Assembly (NCBI GenBank): GCA_037954665.1
Contig: JBBMOL010000445.1
Location: 211,351-275,350 of the forward strand
Origin: Laguncularia racemosa
Lineage: Eukaryota; Streptophyta; Magnoliopsida; Myrtales; Combretaceae
Direction of reading: 5' to 3'
Length of the DNA: 64,000 bases
Every line of letters starts with the position of its first letter. The first letter of the stretch is position 1. Shown here in pieces: positions 63,301 through 64,000 of the stretch. The notes beneath the pieces are model-generated. The model ran no database searches and was not told the DNA's origin. It saw nothing but the letters and a program-made list of their open reading frames with translations. The position numbers were made by a program, and so were the translations under genes.

Positions 63301-64000
63301 AGTCAGCCCAATATGGGCACTTTCCCGAAAAAGCCTGTTCTCAGGGTCAGCTCATAAGGGCACCTTTTGAGACAGTTCTAGTTTTGGTTAGTAGCTCTTG
63401 GGGGCACTTTCCTAAAATAACTCCAAGGGGTTAGTCAGCCCATTATGGGCACTGTCCGAAATGCGTGTTCTCAGGGTCAGCCTAAGGGCACCTTTTGTGA
63501 CAGTTATTAGTTTAGTGTTAGTCAGCTCTAGGGCGCTCTTTCCTAAAAAAATCAATCCAAGGGTTAGTAAGCCCAATATGGGCATTTCCGAAAGCTTGTT
63601 CTCAGGGTCAGCTATAAGGCACGTTTGAGAAGTTTAGTTAGTTAGTCAGCTCTTGGGGCACTTTCTTAAAAATTAATCCAGGGTTAGTAGCCCCATTATG
63701 GGCCACTTTCCGAAACAAGCCTGTTTAGGGTCAGCTTATAAGGGCACCTTTGAGACAGTTTTAGTTTAGGATGAGTCGATCAGCTCTTGGGGCTCTTTCC
63801 TAAAAAATTATCCAAGGCGTTAGGCAGCCCAAATTTGGGCACTTTCCCGAAAGCCTGTTTCTCAGGGTCAGTCATAAGGGATCTTTTGAGACGTTCTATG
63901 TTTAGGTTAGGTCAGTCTGGGGCACTTTCCTTAAATTTATATCAAGGGGTAGTCAGACCTAATATGGGCACTTTCCGAAAAAGCCTGTTCCTCTTAGGTT
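60334..64000 (+). repeat. Composite minisatellite array, about 132-bp units
   Basis: Two short starting units of about 90 bp (60,334 and 60,427: 'gggtagtcagcccaaaaa..gggcacttccctagatc..ttagccca..gcaccttttgagcc'). From about 60,514 the array has about 26 units of 132-133 bp. Each long unit has two related halves: 'ggttagtcagcccaatatgg' with 'gggcactttcccgaaaaagc' and 'gggcaccttttgagacag', then 'aggttagtcagctcttgggg' with 'gcactttcctaaaaatcaat'. The array runs off the window. All frames contain stops (TTAG in each half), so it is noncoding. From about 63,386 the units carry many single-base indels. Confidence 0.97.

Noticed and set aside
60334..64000. Regular direct repeats that could suggest a CRISPR-type array
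   Set aside because: Units are contiguous without unique spacers, they vary gradually, and the genome is a plant. It is a minisatellite.

Overview
This window is nuclear DNA from a flowering plant, almost certainly a eudicot. The reasons are a multi-exon chloroplast chaperonin gene with plant splice sites, a TCP transcription factor, nested Ty3/gypsy LTR retrotransposons primed from initiator tRNA-Met, an Ogre/Tat-like element, and AT-rich gene-poor spacers full of (TA)n. I cannot name the species. All calls come from reading the sequence and from family patterns remembered. No database search was run.

Layout. 1-3,650: AT-rich intergenic DNA with decayed MITE-like copies and a degraded U6 snRNA copy (minus strand, about 3,158-3,238). 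3,693-7,247: an intact eight-exon gene on the minus strand for the chloroplast chaperonin-60 alpha subunit (CPN60A). Every exon junction could be placed on GT/AG sites, giving 586 codons plus a stop, and heat-shock elements lie just upstream. 7,640-23,900: repeat-rich spacer with (TA)n, a probable chromovirus solo LTR (about 10,112-12,431), a foldback MITE (13,460-14,005), reverse-oriented LTR-like DNA from 16,398, and small minisatellites. About 23,920-26,394: a plant mobile domain (PMD) pseudogene with intron-like gaps and many in-frame stops but no frameshift in its longest exon. 31,521-32,033: a short intronless TCP-domain gene whose basic region is strongly diverged.

32,928-47,306 is one old chromovirus (element B) with a perfect 5-bp target duplication (CAAGC). 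It carries two younger insertions: element A, a gag-protease-only element with paired 853-bp LTRs, in the 5' LTR, and element C, a solo LTR with a perfect TGTGT duplication, in the 3' LTR. A and C are related and share a TATA box inside an 18-bp inverted repeat. B's coding region (gag, protease, RT, integrase, chromodomain tail) is full of stops and has lost RNase H.

47,312-54,163 is mostly decayed LTR-like spacer. From about 54,164 to the window end there is an Ogre/Tat-like unit of contrasting, more GC-rich composition. It has a 2.16-kb LTR with its own TATA box and a tRNA-like segment, a primer-binding site resembling the 3' end of tRNA-Arg, an ORF1 of the DUF7745 type broken by one frameshift and ending in a coiled coil, about 2 kb of noncoding DNA, and then a composite minisatellite (60,334-64,000, about 132 bp per unit) that runs off the window. 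Only CPN60A and perhaps the TCP gene look functional. The rest records several layers of transposon insertion and decay, in which most in-frame stops are TAG or TAA at positions consistent with C-to-T change of glutamine or tryptophan codons.
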